Source: Xanthomonas rydalmerensis (GTDB lineage: Bacteria > Pseudomonadota > Gammaproteobacteria > Xanthomonadales > Xanthomonadaceae). Taken from it: a DNA stretch of 64,000 nucleotides. The stretch spans positions 343,501 to 407,500 of the forward strand of contig NZ_CP126170.1 of the NCBI RefSeq assembly GCF_033170385.1, written 5' to 3'. The first letter of the stretch is position 1. Every line of letters starts with the position of its first letter. The notes beneath the pieces are model-generated. The model saw only the letters and a program-made list of their open reading frames with translations. It did no database searches and was not told the origin of the DNA. Below, one piece after another: positions 56,120 through 64,000 of the stretch. Position numbers and translations under genes: made by a program.

Positions 56120-58627
56120 GTGATCAAGTCGTTGTTGTTCCAGTTGCACTGGCTGCTCGGCATCAGCGCCGGGCTGGTGCTGTCGGTGATGGGGCTGAGC
56201 GGGGCCACGCTGGCCTTCGAGGACGAGATCGTGCGCCTGGCCAATCCGCCGCTGGCGGCCATCGCCGCGCGCCATGCCGCCGGCGAGCAGCCCTTGCCGC
56301 TGGCCGAGCTGGCGCGGCGCCTGGACCTGGACGGGGCGCACCGCAGCAACCGGCTGCTGATCGACCCGACCGGCACGCGGCCGTCCGCGGTGCGCCTGCC
56401 CGGTCGCGACGGCGGCCGCCTGTATTTCGATCCCTACACCGGCGCGGTGCTGCCGGCGCCGCGCCTGGATGGGTTCTTCTCCTTCGTCGAAGACCTGCAC
56501 CGGCGCCTGGCCGCGGGCGAGCGCGGCAAGGCGGTCACCGGCGCCTGCGCCTTCGTGCTGATCTTCTTCTGCCTGTCCGGGCTGTACCTGCGCTGGCCGC
56601 GGCGCTGGTGGAGCTGGCGCGCCTGGTGGGCGGTGGAGTGGAACCGGCAGGGACGCAGCTTCCTGTGGAGCCTGCACTCGGTGATCGGCACCTGGTGCCT
56701 GCTGGTGTACCTGCTGATCGCCGCGACCGGGCTGTATTGGTCCTACGACTGGTACCGGCAGGGGCTGGTGGCGATGCTCGGCGGCGATGCCGCGCCCAAG
56801 GAGAAAGAGGGCGGCCGCGGCGGCAAGCCACCGGCAGTGGACTACGCGCGGCTGCAGTCGGCCCTGGCGAGCGTGCCCGCCGCGCAGCGCGCCTACCTGG
56901 ATCTGCGCCTGCCCGGCCGCAGCGGCCAGCCGATCGTGGCCCGTTACCTGCCGCCCGATCCGGCGCACGACCGCGCCTACGACAGCGTGGAGGTCGATCC
57001 GGCCAGCGGCCGCATCCTGCGCCGCCTGGAATACCGCGCGCAGCCGCTGGGGCGGCGCCTGCTGACCAGCATGTTCGCGCTGCACAGCGGCAGCTTCTTC
57101 GGCCTGCCCGGGCGCGTGGCGATGCTGCTGGCGAGCCTGTGTATGTCGCTGTTCTTCGTCACCGGCTGGATGCTGTACCTGGACCGCCGGCGCAAGAAGC
57201 GGGCATTGCGCGAGGCGCGGCGCGCGCTGCCGGGGCTGGTGGGCGAGGCCGCCGCCTCCTGGCTGGTGGGGTTTGCCAGCCAAAGCGGCCTGGCCGAGCG
57301 CCTGGCCTGGCAGACCGCCTCGCAGCTGCAGGCGGCCGGCCTGACGGTGGACGTGCGCTCGCTGGCGCAGCTGGACCTGGCGCAGCTGCGCGGCACCCAG
57401 CGCGCACTGTTCGTGATCAGCACCTTCGGCGACGGCGAACCGCCGGACGCGGCGCGCGGCTTCGTCCGGCGCGTGTTGCGCCAGGCGCAGGCCTTGCCGG
57501 AGCTGCGCTACGCGTTGCTCGGCCTGGGCGATCGCCAGTATCCGCAGTTCTGCGGTTTCTCGCGGGAGGTGCAGCACTGGTTGGATGCACAGGGCGCGCA
57601 GGCGCTGTTCCCGCCGCTGGAAGTGGACAACGCCGATCCGCAGGCGCTGGCGCAGTGGCAATGGCAATTGTCGGCGCTCACCGGCGTGGCGGCATCGGCA
57701 CCGGTGCTGCAGGCGCCGGAGCCGCTGGACTGGCGCCTGGTCGGCCGCGTCCTGCTCAATCCCGGCAGCGCTGGCGCCCCCGTATGGCGCATCGACCTGG
57801 CGCCGCCGCCGCAGGCGCACTGGCATGCCGGCGACGTCCTGGAAGTGCAGCCCTGCCACGCCGCCGACACGGTCCACGCCTGGCTCGCCGCGCAGGCGCT
57901 GGACGCCGAACAGACGGTGCAGGCCGATGGCGTGCGGCAGCCATTGTGGGAGGCGTTGGCGTCACGCGCGCTGACGCCGCCGACGCCGGGCGACGATCCG
58001 CAGGCCTGGGTGGATGCGCTGCCGAGCCTGCCGCTGCGCGAATACTCGATCGCCTCGGTGCCGGAAGATGGCCTGTTGCAGCTCGTCGTACGCCTGACCC
58101 TGCGCGCCGACGGCAGCCCTGGCGTGGGCGCCGGCTGGCTGTGCCAGCACGCGCCGGTGGGTGCAGTGCTGCGCGCGCAGGTGCGGGCCAACCCCGGGTT
58201 CCGCCGGCATGGCGATGCGCCCATGCTGCTGATCGGCAACGGCACCGGTATCGCCGGCCTGCGCAGCCTGCTGCGCGAGGCCGAGCAGGCCGGCGTGCAT
58301 GGGCACTGGCTGCTGTTCGGTGAACGCAACGCCGCGCACGATGCGCTGTTCTGCGACGAGTTGCAGTCCTGGCGCGACGCCGGCCATCTGCAGCGCCTGG
58401 ACCTGTTGTTCTCGCGCGACCAGGCGCACAAGCGCTACGTGCAGGACGGGCTGCGCGAGGCCGCCGACGCGGTCCGCGACTGGGTCGCGCGCGGCGCCAC
58501 CGTGTACGTCTGCGGCAGCCTGGAAGGCATGGCGCGCGGCGTGGATGCGGCATTGCGCGAGATCTTCGGCGAGGACGCGCTGGATGCGCTCAGCGCCGAC
58601 GGGCGCTACCGGCGCGACGTGTATTGA
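56120..58627 (+). CDS. PepSY-domain flavoprotein reductase (sulfite reductase flavoprotein-like)
   Basis: Protein of 835 residues. N-terminal half: PepSY-type membrane part with helices near 5-30, 135-155, 195-220 and 330-360 (LLFQLHWLLGISAGLVLSVMGLSGATLAFEDEI; HSVIGTWCLLVYLLIAATGLYWSYDWY). C-terminal half: a flavodoxin-like domain (about 390-530, ISTFGDGEPPDAARGF, LGLGDRQYPQFC) and an FAD/NADP-binding reductase domain (about 560-835, REYSIASVPEDG, IGNGTGIAGLRSLLREA, YVCGSLEGMARGVD). Such proteins reduce iron or siderophores across the inner membrane. GTG start at 56120 (MIKSLLFQLHW); no ATG fits. A possible Fur box precedes it, which supports an iron role. Confidence 0.85.
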   Translation: MIKSLLFQLHWLLGISAGLVLSVMGLSGATLAFEDEIVRLANPPLAAIAARHAAGEQPLPLAELARRLDLDGAHRSNRLLIDPTGTRPSAVRLPGRDGGRLYFDPYTGAVLPAPRLDGFFSFVEDLHRRLAAGERGKAVTGACAFVLIFFCLSGLYLRWPRRWWSWRAWWAVEWNRQGRSFLWSLHSVIGTWCLLVYLLIAATGLYWSYDWYRQGLVAMLGGDAAPKEKEGGRGGKPPAVDYARLQSALASVPAAQRAYLDLRLPGRSGQPIVARYLPPDPAHDRAYDSVEVDPASGRILRRLEYRAQPLGRRLLTSMFALHSGSFFGLPGRVAMLLASLCMSLFFVTGWMLYLDRRRKKRALREARRALPGLVGEAAASWLVGFASQSGLAERLAWQTASQLQAAGLTVDVRSLAQLDLAQLRGTQRALFVISTFGDGEPPDAARGFVRRVLRQAQALPELRYALLGLGDRQYPQFCGFSREVQHWLDAQGAQALFPPLEVDNADPQALAQWQWQLSALTGVAASAPVLQAPEPLDWRLVGRVLLNPGSAGAPVWRIDLAPPPQAHWHAGDVLEVQPCHAADTVHAWLAAQALDAEQTVQADGVRQPLWEALASRALTPPTPGDDPQAWVDALPSLPLREYSIASVPEDGLLQLVVRLTLRADGSPGVGAGWLCQHAPVGAVLRAQVRANPGFRRHGDAPMLLIGNGTGIAGLRSLLREAEQAGVHGHWLLFGERNAAHDALFCDELQSWRDAGHLQRLDLLFSRDQAHKRYVQDGLREAADAVRDWVARGATVYVCGSLEGMARGVDAALREIFGEDALDALSADGRYRRDVY

Positions 58628-58646
58628 GGTGATGCGTCCAGCTGCC

Positions 58647-58673
58647 GTGGGTCGGGACTGACGTCCCTCCCAC
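58647..58673. terminator. GTGGG-type hairpin after the reductase gene
   Basis: GTGGG-TC-GGGAC-TGAC-GTCCC-T-CCCAC forms an interrupted 10-bp stem 20 bases after the stop. It is a small relative of the GTGGG REP variant at 16884, so it is repeat-derived, and it may serve as a transcript 3' end. Confidence 0.5.
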
Positions 58674-58820
58674 AACGGCCTTCTGCTACAGCTCTTGTCT
58701 GCCGGCATGGCAGCAGCGTGGGCATCCCGAGATGTTCGGTGGCGGTGCAGGACGGCGCCGGCCCGCTGCACTTCGACACGCCTCGCCATGCAGCCACCCT
58801 TCAGCGCGTGGCGTCGCCGT

Positions 58821-59720
58821 TCAATCGGCGGGCATGCAATCGCTGCTTCCGGTGGCCGCCGGTGCCTTGATCCGGTAAAGGTCGCGCTTGCCGGCCTTCG
58901 GCGCGCGGGCGCTGCCGGACAGCAGCAGTTCGCTGGGCTTGGACGCATCCAGCACGGCGCCGGCGGTCTGGCCGTCGCTACCGTTGAACGACAGCGCCAG
59001 CGGCTGCGGGTCCGCGTAGCGGCCGCCGGCGCATTGCGCCAGCAGCACCTGGCTTCGCTCGCTGCGGTGGGCACGGGCGAACAGCAGCGCGCGGCCGTCG
59101 CCCAGCCAGGCGGCATCGGTGTCGTCGTCGGCGCTGTTGACCCCGGCCAGCGCCGTTGGCTGCGCGAACGTCTGGCCCTCCAAGTGCGCGACGAACAGGT
59201 CCAGGCCGCCGGCGCCGCCGCGGCCGTCGCTGGCGAACAGCAGCCGCGTGCCGTCCAGCGAGAGTGCCGGCGCGCGCTCGTTGCCCGGCGAATTCACCGC
59301 CGCGCCCAGGTTCTGCGGTGGGCCGTAGCCGCCGTCGGCCAGCACCGGCGCACGGTACAGGTCGGTGCCGCCGTGGCCGCCGGGACGATCGGAGGCGAAG
59401 TACAGCCAGCGGCCGTCGGCGCTGAAGAACGGGTCGCTGTCCAGGTTCGGCGAGTTCACCGGTGCGGGCAGCGGCTGCGGGTCGCGCCAGCGGCCGTCGC
59501 GCAGCACCGCCTGCCACAGGTCGCCGCCACCGGGCCCGCCGGCGCGGTCGGGACTGGCCCAGACGATGCGCTGGCCGTCGGGCGCGACGCTGCCGCGGGT
59601 CTCGTCGGCGGCGGTCGACACCACGCCCATGCCCTCGATGCCGAATTCGGAAAGCGCGAACGCACACGGCGCGCAGAGTAAACTCGCGGCCAGCGCGAGC
59701 GGCAGGACAGGGGTCCGCAT
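58821..59720 (-). CDS. Exported PD40 (WD40-like) beta-propeller protein
   Basis: Protein of 299 residues with a signal peptide ([22 protein letters not shown]). The mature part consists of repeated PD40 units: [64 protein letters not shown] and [13 protein letters not shown]. This is the TolB/OmpA-associated type of propeller. Such proteins bind other envelope proteins or glycans; no enzymatic site is evident. An ATG four codons upstream (59732) is also possible. It is divergent from aroE with only 52 bases between. Confidence 0.82.
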   Translation of the reverse strand: MRTPVLPLALAASLLCAPCAFALSEFGIEGMGVVSTAADETRGSVAPDGQRIVWASPDRAGGPGGGDLWQAVLRDGRWRDPQPLPAPVNSPNLDSDPFFSADGRWLYFASDRPGGHGGTDLYRAPVLADGGYGPPQNLGAAVNSPGNERAPALSLDGTRLLFASDGRGGAGGLDLFVAHLEGQTFAQPTALAGVNSADDDTDAAWLGDGRALLFARAHRSERSQVLLAQCAGGRYADPQPLALSFNGSDGQTAGAVLDASKPSELLLSGSARAPKAGKRDLYRIKAPAATGSSDCMPAD

Positions 59721-59772
59721 GTGGGAGTCCATGGAATGTCGCCGCCAGTCTAAAACAACCAACGAGCGCTCC

Positions 59773-60621
59773 ATGCCCAACTCCCGTTTTGCCGTGTTCG
59801 GCCATCCCGTCGCCCATTCGCTGTCGCCGCGCATCCACGCCGCCTTCGCCAAGCAGACCGGCATCGCCCTGCAGTACGAGGCCATTGACGTCCAGGCCGA
59901 TGGCTTCGCCGCGGCGCTGGCCGCCTTCGCCGCGGCCGGTGGCGTCGGCGCCAACGTGACCCTGCCGCTGAAGGAAGCCGCCTTCGCGCTCAGCCTGGTG
60001 CACAGCGAACGCGCGCAATCCGCCGGTGCGGTCAACACGCTCAGCTATCGCGACGGCCAGTGGCACGGCGACAACACCGACGGGGCCGGCCTGGTGCGCG
60101 ACCTGACCGGCCGCAATGGACTGGATCTGCGCGGCCGCCGCGCGCTGCTGCTGGGCGCCGGCGGCGCCGCACGCGGCGTGGCGCCGGCGCTGCTGGAGGC
60201 CGGCGTGCAGCAACTGGTGGTGGTCAACCGGGCGCCGGAACGCGCCGATGCGCTGGTCGATGCGCTGGGCGAACCGGCGCGCGCGATCTCGCGCTACTGG
60301 GAGGACCTGCGCGAGCTGGGCGATTTCGAACTGATCGTCAATGCCACCACCATCGGCCGCGACCCCACCGCCAGCTTCACCCTGCCGCTGTCGCTGATCA
60401 ACAGCATGACCCTGGCGGTGGACCTGAACTACGGCGAGGTCGCCATCGCGTTCCTGGCCTGGGCGCGCGCGGCGCGTTGCCGCGACACCGTGGATGGTCT
60501 GGGCATGCTGGTGGAACAGGCGGCCGAGAGCTTCGAGACCTGGCACGGCGTGCGTCCGGAGACCGATCCGGTGTACGCCGCGTTGCGCGAGCGCGACGCG
60601 GTGCTGGTCAGCGCCGACTGA
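59773..60621 (+). CDS. aroE: Shikimate dehydrogenase
   Basis: Enzyme of 282 residues that reduces 3-dehydroshikimate with NADPH in aromatic amino acid synthesis. Substrate-binding [13 protein letters not shown] (S16, S18), catalytic lysine K67 in [10 protein letters not shown] and aspartate D103 in GDNTDGAG, and a Rossmann motif [17 protein letters not shown] near residue 126. Full length and complete. It is followed by two small membrane protein genes on the same strand. Confidence 0.95.
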   Translation: MPNSRFAVFGHPVAHSLSPRIHAAFAKQTGIALQYEAIDVQADGFAAALAAFAAAGGVGANVTLPLKEAAFALSLVHSERAQSAGAVNTLSYRDGQWHGDNTDGAGLVRDLTGRNGLDLRGRRALLLGAGGAARGVAPALLEAGVQQLVVVNRAPERADALVDALGEPARAISRYWEDLRELGDFELIVNATTIGRDPTASFTLPLSLINSMTLAVDLNYGEVAIAFLAWARAARCRDTVDGLGMLVEQAAESFETWHGVRPETDPVYAALRERDAVLVSAD

Positions 60622-60652
60622 CACCGACGACTGCATCAAGAGGAACGACCGC

Positions 60653-60997
60653 GTGGACAATGGATTTGCGATGCAACTGCTGACGACCCTGCTGTTCCAG
60701 CTGCCGGTCGTGGTGATGTACGTGGTCGGCCTGGCGCTGCTGTTCACGCGGCGTCCTGGCCGGCCACGCACGTTGGCCCTGTGCGGGTTGAGCATCATGC
60801 TGCTGGTGATGGTGCTGGGCACGGCGCTGTCGATGTTGCCGATGTTGGCGATGTCGCGCGGCGCCAGCCTTTCCGAGTTCGCCCTGTGGTTGGGGATGCT
60901 GCGCGCGGTCCTCGGCCTGATGTTGGCGGTGGGCGTGCTGCTGGTGGTGCTGGCGTTGCGCTTCGCCCTGCCGCCGCGCGTGACGCCGCCGCACTGA
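60653..60997 (+). CDS. Small membrane protein, unknown
   Basis: Protein of 114 residues with three hydrophobic helices: LLTTLLFQLPVVVMYVVGLALLF, TLALCGLSIMLLVMVLGTALSML and MLRAVLGLMLAVGVLLVVLALRF. GTG start at 60653 with AGAGGA about nine bases before; an ATG six codons downstream is the alternative. Unknown function, 31 bases after aroE, so probably in the same transcript. The same general layout (short, three helices) is seen in the next gene, suggesting distant relatives. Confidence 0.68.
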   Translation: MDNGFAMQLLTTLLFQLPVVVMYVVGLALLFTRRPGRPRTLALCGLSIMLLVMVLGTALSMLPMLAMSRGASLSEFALWLGMLRAVLGLMLAVGVLLVVLALRFALPPRVTPPH

Positions 60998-61027
60998 CCG
61001 ACGGAACCGGGTTCGAGGGAGGACGTG

Positions 61028-61393
61028 ATGCTGGCGATGGGCGTGCACCCGCTTCTGGACCTGAGCGTGCTGACCGGCGCGCTGGGCCTGCTGGCGCGGC
61101 TGTTGCTGCCGCTGATCGCGCTGCTGCTGCTTCCGCGGCTGGCGCCGGGCCACGCCCGAACCCTGGCGCGGTTCGGGCTGACGGTGTTGCTGATGGGCGC
61201 GATCCTGCCGCGCCTGTTGAGTGCGGTGCTGGGCTGGGTAGCGCTGATGACACCCCAGTTCCGCAGCACTCATCCGGACGCCTCTGCGCTGGTGCATCTG
61301 CTGGACGATGCGCTGTACGTGGTCGGGCTGGGCCTGCTGCTGCGCGCGCTGTGGCTGGCGCTGCCGCGCAAGGCCGCGCCGCCGTCGGCGTAA
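61028..61393 (+). CDS. Small membrane protein, unknown
   Basis: Protein of 121 residues with three hydrophobic segments (LTGALGLLARLLLPLIALLLLP, LTVLLMGAILPRLLSAVLGWVAL and VVGLGLLLRALWLAL). GGAGG lies six bases before the ATG; a GTG directly before it is also readable. It follows the previous small membrane gene by 30 bases, so the two may form a pair behind aroE. No family recognised. Confidence 0.68.
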   Translation: MLAMGVHPLLDLSVLTGALGLLARLLLPLIALLLLPRLAPGHARTLARFGLTVLLMGAILPRLLSAVLGWVALMTPQFRSTHPDASALVHLLDDALYVVGLGLLLRALWLALPRKAAPPSA

Positions 61394-61460
61394 CGCTGCG
61401 CGCAACGCCGTTCAGTTCCGGCGTTTCAGTCCTTGCGACGGGACGTGAGAAAATGTCCGG

Positions 61461-63590
61461 ATGACCGATTCCGCTTCGCCGTCGACGCCGCCCGCGTCCG
61501 GCCCGTCCCCGCGTCAGCTCACCGAACCGGTCAAGCTGGCCATCCGCGATGCCTACGCCAAGCTGCAGGCCAACACGCCGGGCTTCCGCGTGCGTCGCGC
61601 GCAGAGCCAGATGATCGGCGTGGTCTCGCGTGCGCTGGGCACCTCCGGCGGCGTGGGCGTGGCCGAAGCGCCCACCGGCGTCGGCAAGAGCCTGGGCTAT
61701 CTGACCGCCGGCGTGCCGATCGCGCTGGCCAGCAAGAAGAAGCTGGTGATCAGCACCGGCACGGTGGCGCTGCAGTCGCAGCTGGTCGAGCGCGACATCC
61801 CGGCCTTCCTCAAGGCCACCGGGCTTGAGGCCACGGTGGCGCTGGCCAAGGGCCGCACCCGCTACCTGTGCACGCGCAACGTCGCCGAACTGCATGGCGA
61901 AGCCGCGCAGGACAGCATGTTCGAGGACGAGGCGCCGCTGTACGACCGCCCGCTGAGCCCGGCCGAGGCCGAACAGGCGCGCGCGCTGGCCAAGGCCTAT
62001 GCCGACAAGAGCTGGAACGGCGACCTGGATGCCGCCCCGGAGCCGGTGCCGCCGTCGCTGCGCGCGCGCATCACCACCAATGCCGCCGGCTGCGCGGGGC
62101 GCCGCTGCTCGTTCGCGGTGCAGTGCCCGGTGCTGAAGGCACGCAGCGAGGTGCGCGATGCGCAGATCGTGGTGACCAACCACGCGCTGCTGCTGTCGGC
62201 GCTGTCGCTGGGCGACAGCGACAACGGCCAGCCGCTGATCGCGCCGCCGTCGGACATGCTGCTGGTGCTCGACGAGGGCCACCACATCGCCGGCGTCGCC
62301 ATCGATCAGGGCGCGGCCAATCTCCCATTGGACGAGATGGCGCGACGCACCGGCCGCCTGCAGGCGCTGGTCGGCGCCGCCTACCGGCTCGCCGACAAGG
62401 ACCGCATCGGCAACCAGCTGCCCAACGAGGCGGTCGAACTGGCCGCGCAGGTGGCCAAGGGCCTGAAGGCATTCCGCGCCGAGATCGAACGGGTGTGGGT
62501 GCCGGAGCCGGGCCAGGACGAGCCGATGTGGCGCGCGCCCAACGGCCGCCTGCCCGAGGACTGGAAACCGCTGATCGACGCGCAGGCGCAGGACACCGGC
62601 GCGCTGCTGAACTGGGTGCAGGCCGCGCACCAGATGGCGGCCAAGTCCAAGCAGGAGGATGCGGCCAAGGAGCGCCTGCAGCGCAACCTGGGCATGGCCC
62701 TGGAGATGGTCGAGCAGCAGTACGCGCTATGGCTGGGCTGGCGCCGCGAGGACCAGGACGGGCAGCCGCCGATGGCGCGCTGGATCACCGCATCGCGCGA
62801 TGCCGACCTGATCTGCCATTGCTCGCCGGTGTCGGCCGCGCAGGTGCTGCGTTCGCTGCTGTGGAGCGAGGTGGACGCGGCGGTACTGACCTCGGCCACG
62901 CTCACCGGTGGCGGCGATTTCCAGGCGCTGGCGATCGACAACGGCCTGCCCGCGCACGCCGAGATGGTGTCGCTGTCCTCGCCGTTCGACCTGCCCAACC
63001 AGGCCGAGTTGATCGTGCCGGCGTTCCCGGTGGCACCGGACGACCGCGAAGGCCATCCGCGCGAGGTGGCGCGCTACCTGGTGCGCGAGCTGGACTGGGG
63101 CAAGGGCTCGATCGTGCTGTTCACCTCGCGCTGGAAGATGCTCAAGGTGGCGGACCTGTTGCCGATCGCGCAGCGCAACCGCGTGCTCGTGCAGGGCGAC
63201 GGCTCCAAGTCGCAGATGATCGGCGAGCACATGCGCCGCATCGCCGCCGGCGAAGGTTCGGTGCTGTTCGGCCTCAATTCCTTCGGCGAGGGCCTGGACC
63301 TGCCGGGCGAGGCCTGCACCACGGTGGTCATCACCCAGGTGCCGTTCGCCGTGCCGACCGATCCGCAGACCGCCACCCTCGGCGAATGGTTCGAGAGCCG
63401 CGGCCTCAACGCCTTCAACCTGATCGCGGTGCCGCACGCGTTGCGCACCCTGACCCAGTTCGCCGGCCGCCTGATCCGCACCTCCGACGACCACGGCCGC
63501 GTGATCATTCTCGATTCGCGGTTGCTGACCAAGCGCTACGGCAAGCGCATCATCGACGCGCTGCCGCCGTTCAAGCGGGTGATCGGCTAG
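61461..63590 (+). CDS. dinG: ATP-dependent DNA helicase DinG
   Basis: XPD-like superfamily 2 helicase of 709 residues. Walker A APTGVGKS at 70-77, DEGH box D271-H274, and the Fe-S cluster cysteines C137, C211, C216 and C222 in the RYLC...GCAGRRCSFAVQC pattern. Motif VI lies in TQFAGRLIRTSDDHGR. The four cysteines mean the [4Fe-4S] cluster should be intact. It unwinds R-loops and forked DNA 5' to 3'. Length matches DinG of E. coli (716). Confidence 0.94.
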   Translation: MTDSASPSTPPASGPSPRQLTEPVKLAIRDAYAKLQANTPGFRVRRAQSQMIGVVSRALGTSGGVGVAEAPTGVGKSLGYLTAGVPIALASKKKLVISTGTVALQSQLVERDIPAFLKATGLEATVALAKGRTRYLCTRNVAELHGEAAQDSMFEDEAPLYDRPLSPAEAEQARALAKAYADKSWNGDLDAAPEPVPPSLRARITTNAAGCAGRRCSFAVQCPVLKARSEVRDAQIVVTNHALLLSALSLGDSDNGQPLIAPPSDMLLVLDEGHHIAGVAIDQGAANLPLDEMARRTGRLQALVGAAYRLADKDRIGNQLPNEAVELAAQVAKGLKAFRAEIERVWVPEPGQDEPMWRAPNGRLPEDWKPLIDAQAQDTGALLNWVQAAHQMAAKSKQEDAAKERLQRNLGMALEMVEQQYALWLGWRREDQDGQPPMARWITASRDADLICHCSPVSAAQVLRSLLWSEVDAAVLTSATLTGGGDFQALAIDNGLPAHAEMVSLSSPFDLPNQAELIVPAFPVAPDDREGHPREVARYLVRELDWGKGSIVLFTSRWKMLKVADLLPIAQRNRVLVQGDGSKSQMIGEHMRRIAAGEGSVLFGLNSFGEGLDLPGEACTTVVITQVPFAVPTDPQTATLGEWFESRGLNAFNLIAVPHALRTLTQFAGRLIRTSDDHGRVIILDSRLLTKRYGKRIIDALPPFKRVIG

Positions 63591-63722
63591 CGGTTGCACG
63601 TGCGATGGCGATGGTCGTGCGCGTGTCGCCGACCGCGCCGATCGTCACGCAGCGTGCGGTGTCGTCGCAACAGGAATTGTCTACCGCACCGACCACGCAT
63701 GTGCAGCTGCGCGCTTGACGGC

Positions 63723-63744
63723 GTTTATCCGGCAAGCGATAAAC
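63723..63744. promoter_or_regulatory. Inverted repeat before the HlyD-type gene
   Basis: GTTTATC-N8-GATAAAC, a perfect 7-bp inverted repeat centred about 55 bases before the HlyD-type start, in the 198-base space after dinG. It may be an operator or part of the promoter. No known consensus is matched. Confidence 0.4.
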
Positions 63745-63788
63745 ATTCACGCGCTAGGAACGCATGCAGCGCCGCTCAGGGGATGGCA

Positions 63789-64000
63789 ATGGCGGACGGA
63801 TTCTTCAGGGAAGAAGTGTTTCGAGCGCGCCGCGAGGGCTGGCTCGGCGCCGTGCGCCTGGACGCACCACGCTTCGGTTGGGCTTACTTCTGGGTCAGCG
63901 TCGCGCTGCTCGTAATTGTTCTGGTGCTGCTGTGCATCGGCAGTTATACGCGACGAGAAGCGGTCAACGGCACGCTGGTACCCGATCGCGGACTGCTGAC
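63789..64000 (+). CDS. HlyD-family export adaptor, 5' end only
   Basis: The first 70 residues of a membrane fusion protein: GFFREEVFRARREGWLGAVRL at the N-terminus, one transmembrane helix (FWVSVALLVIVLVLLCIGSY), then TRREAVNGTLVPDRGLL. This opening is that of HlyD/CvaA-type adaptors that serve bacteriocin or peptide exporters with C39-peptidase ABC proteins. ATG at 63789 is well spaced from an AGGGG; an ATG six bases earlier is too close. The gene runs out of the window. Confidence 0.8.
   Translation, partial: MADGFFREEVFRARREGWLGAVRLDAPRFGWAYFWVSVALLVIVLVLLCIGSYTRREAVNGTLVPDRGLL

Noticed and set aside
63605..63718. 37-codon open frame before the HlyD-type gene
   Set aside because: No ribosome binding site, no double-glycine or other leader motif, and in a frame continuing from a dinG shadow; mentioned only as context.

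Overview
The window is about 64 kb of GC-rich chromosomal DNA from a gammaproteobacterium of the Xanthomonadaceae, most probably Xanthomonas. The evidence is gene content (a complete protocatechuate branch, Tad pilus genes, an S9 dipeptidyl peptidase, and HrpB, TatD and DinG), the very high GC third-position bias, and many copies of the GTAGGAGCGGCTTCAGCCGCGAC palindrome. That palindrome belongs to the GTAG-type REP elements known from Stenotrophomonas and Xanthomonas. The species cannot be resolved by reading. No rRNA, tRNA, insertion sequence or CRISPR array was seen.

Layout. 1-8.3 kb: the end of pcaJ, then pcaF, pcaHG, pcaB, pcaD and pcaC on the plus strand (protocatechuate to beta-ketoadipate to succinyl-CoA plus acetyl-CoA). 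An HxlR-type regulator follows, divergent from an MFS transporter, and then an IclR regulator of the PcaR/PobR type. 8.4-18.6 kb: housekeeping and redox genes, namely a CurA-like reductase, an aldo/keto reductase, a secreted methyltransferase-like protein, RluE, HrpB, TatD, a four-helix membrane protein and a ketopantoate-reductase-family enzyme. 18.8-32.3 kb: a large minus-strand Tad (Flp) pilus locus. It runs from a Flp prepilin through TadG-like, lipoprotein, TadE-like, second Flp-like, CpaB, secretin, FHA-TadA, TadB, TadC, DUF192 and second TadE-like genes to an OmpA-type lipoprotein. Most junctions overlap by 1-4 bases, so translation is probably coupled. TadZ and the prepilin peptidase are not in the cluster.

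32.7-49.1 kb: YadGH-type ABC exporter, ferredoxin reductase, a repeat cluster, a membrane protein plus Xre regulator pair behind a triplicated CTTGACAGG motif, a lipoprotein alpha/beta hydrolase, a NatAB-type ABC exporter, CPBP protease, a TonB-domain lipoprotein, a YqhA family protein, a YfcG-like GST, a DPP IV-like peptidase, a Coa1-family protein and a DUF885 protein. 49.1-51.4 kb: a secreted eight-cysteine protein gene and a glycine-rich lipoprotein gene, followed by a tandem second copy of the same pair in which both members are broken. 51.4-64 kb: hemB, an epimerase/LysR divergent pair, a secreted nuclease, a PepSY-flavodoxin-FNR reductase behind a possible Fur box, a PD40 beta-propeller protein, aroE, two small membrane proteins, dinG, and at the right edge the start of an HlyD-family export adaptor.

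The items most worth a second look are these: the decayed tandem duplicate of an unrecognised cysteine-rich protein/lipoprotein pair; a REP-like palindrome plus tandem 9-residue repeat carried in frame inside hrpB; the Tad locus, with an FHA domain that has lost its usual phosphate contacts and a strong hairpin just after the pilin gene; and the repeated operator-like motif upstream of the membrane protein/Xre pair. Nothing in the window amounts to a clearly novel multi-gene system. The export gene at the right edge may belong to one lying outside.
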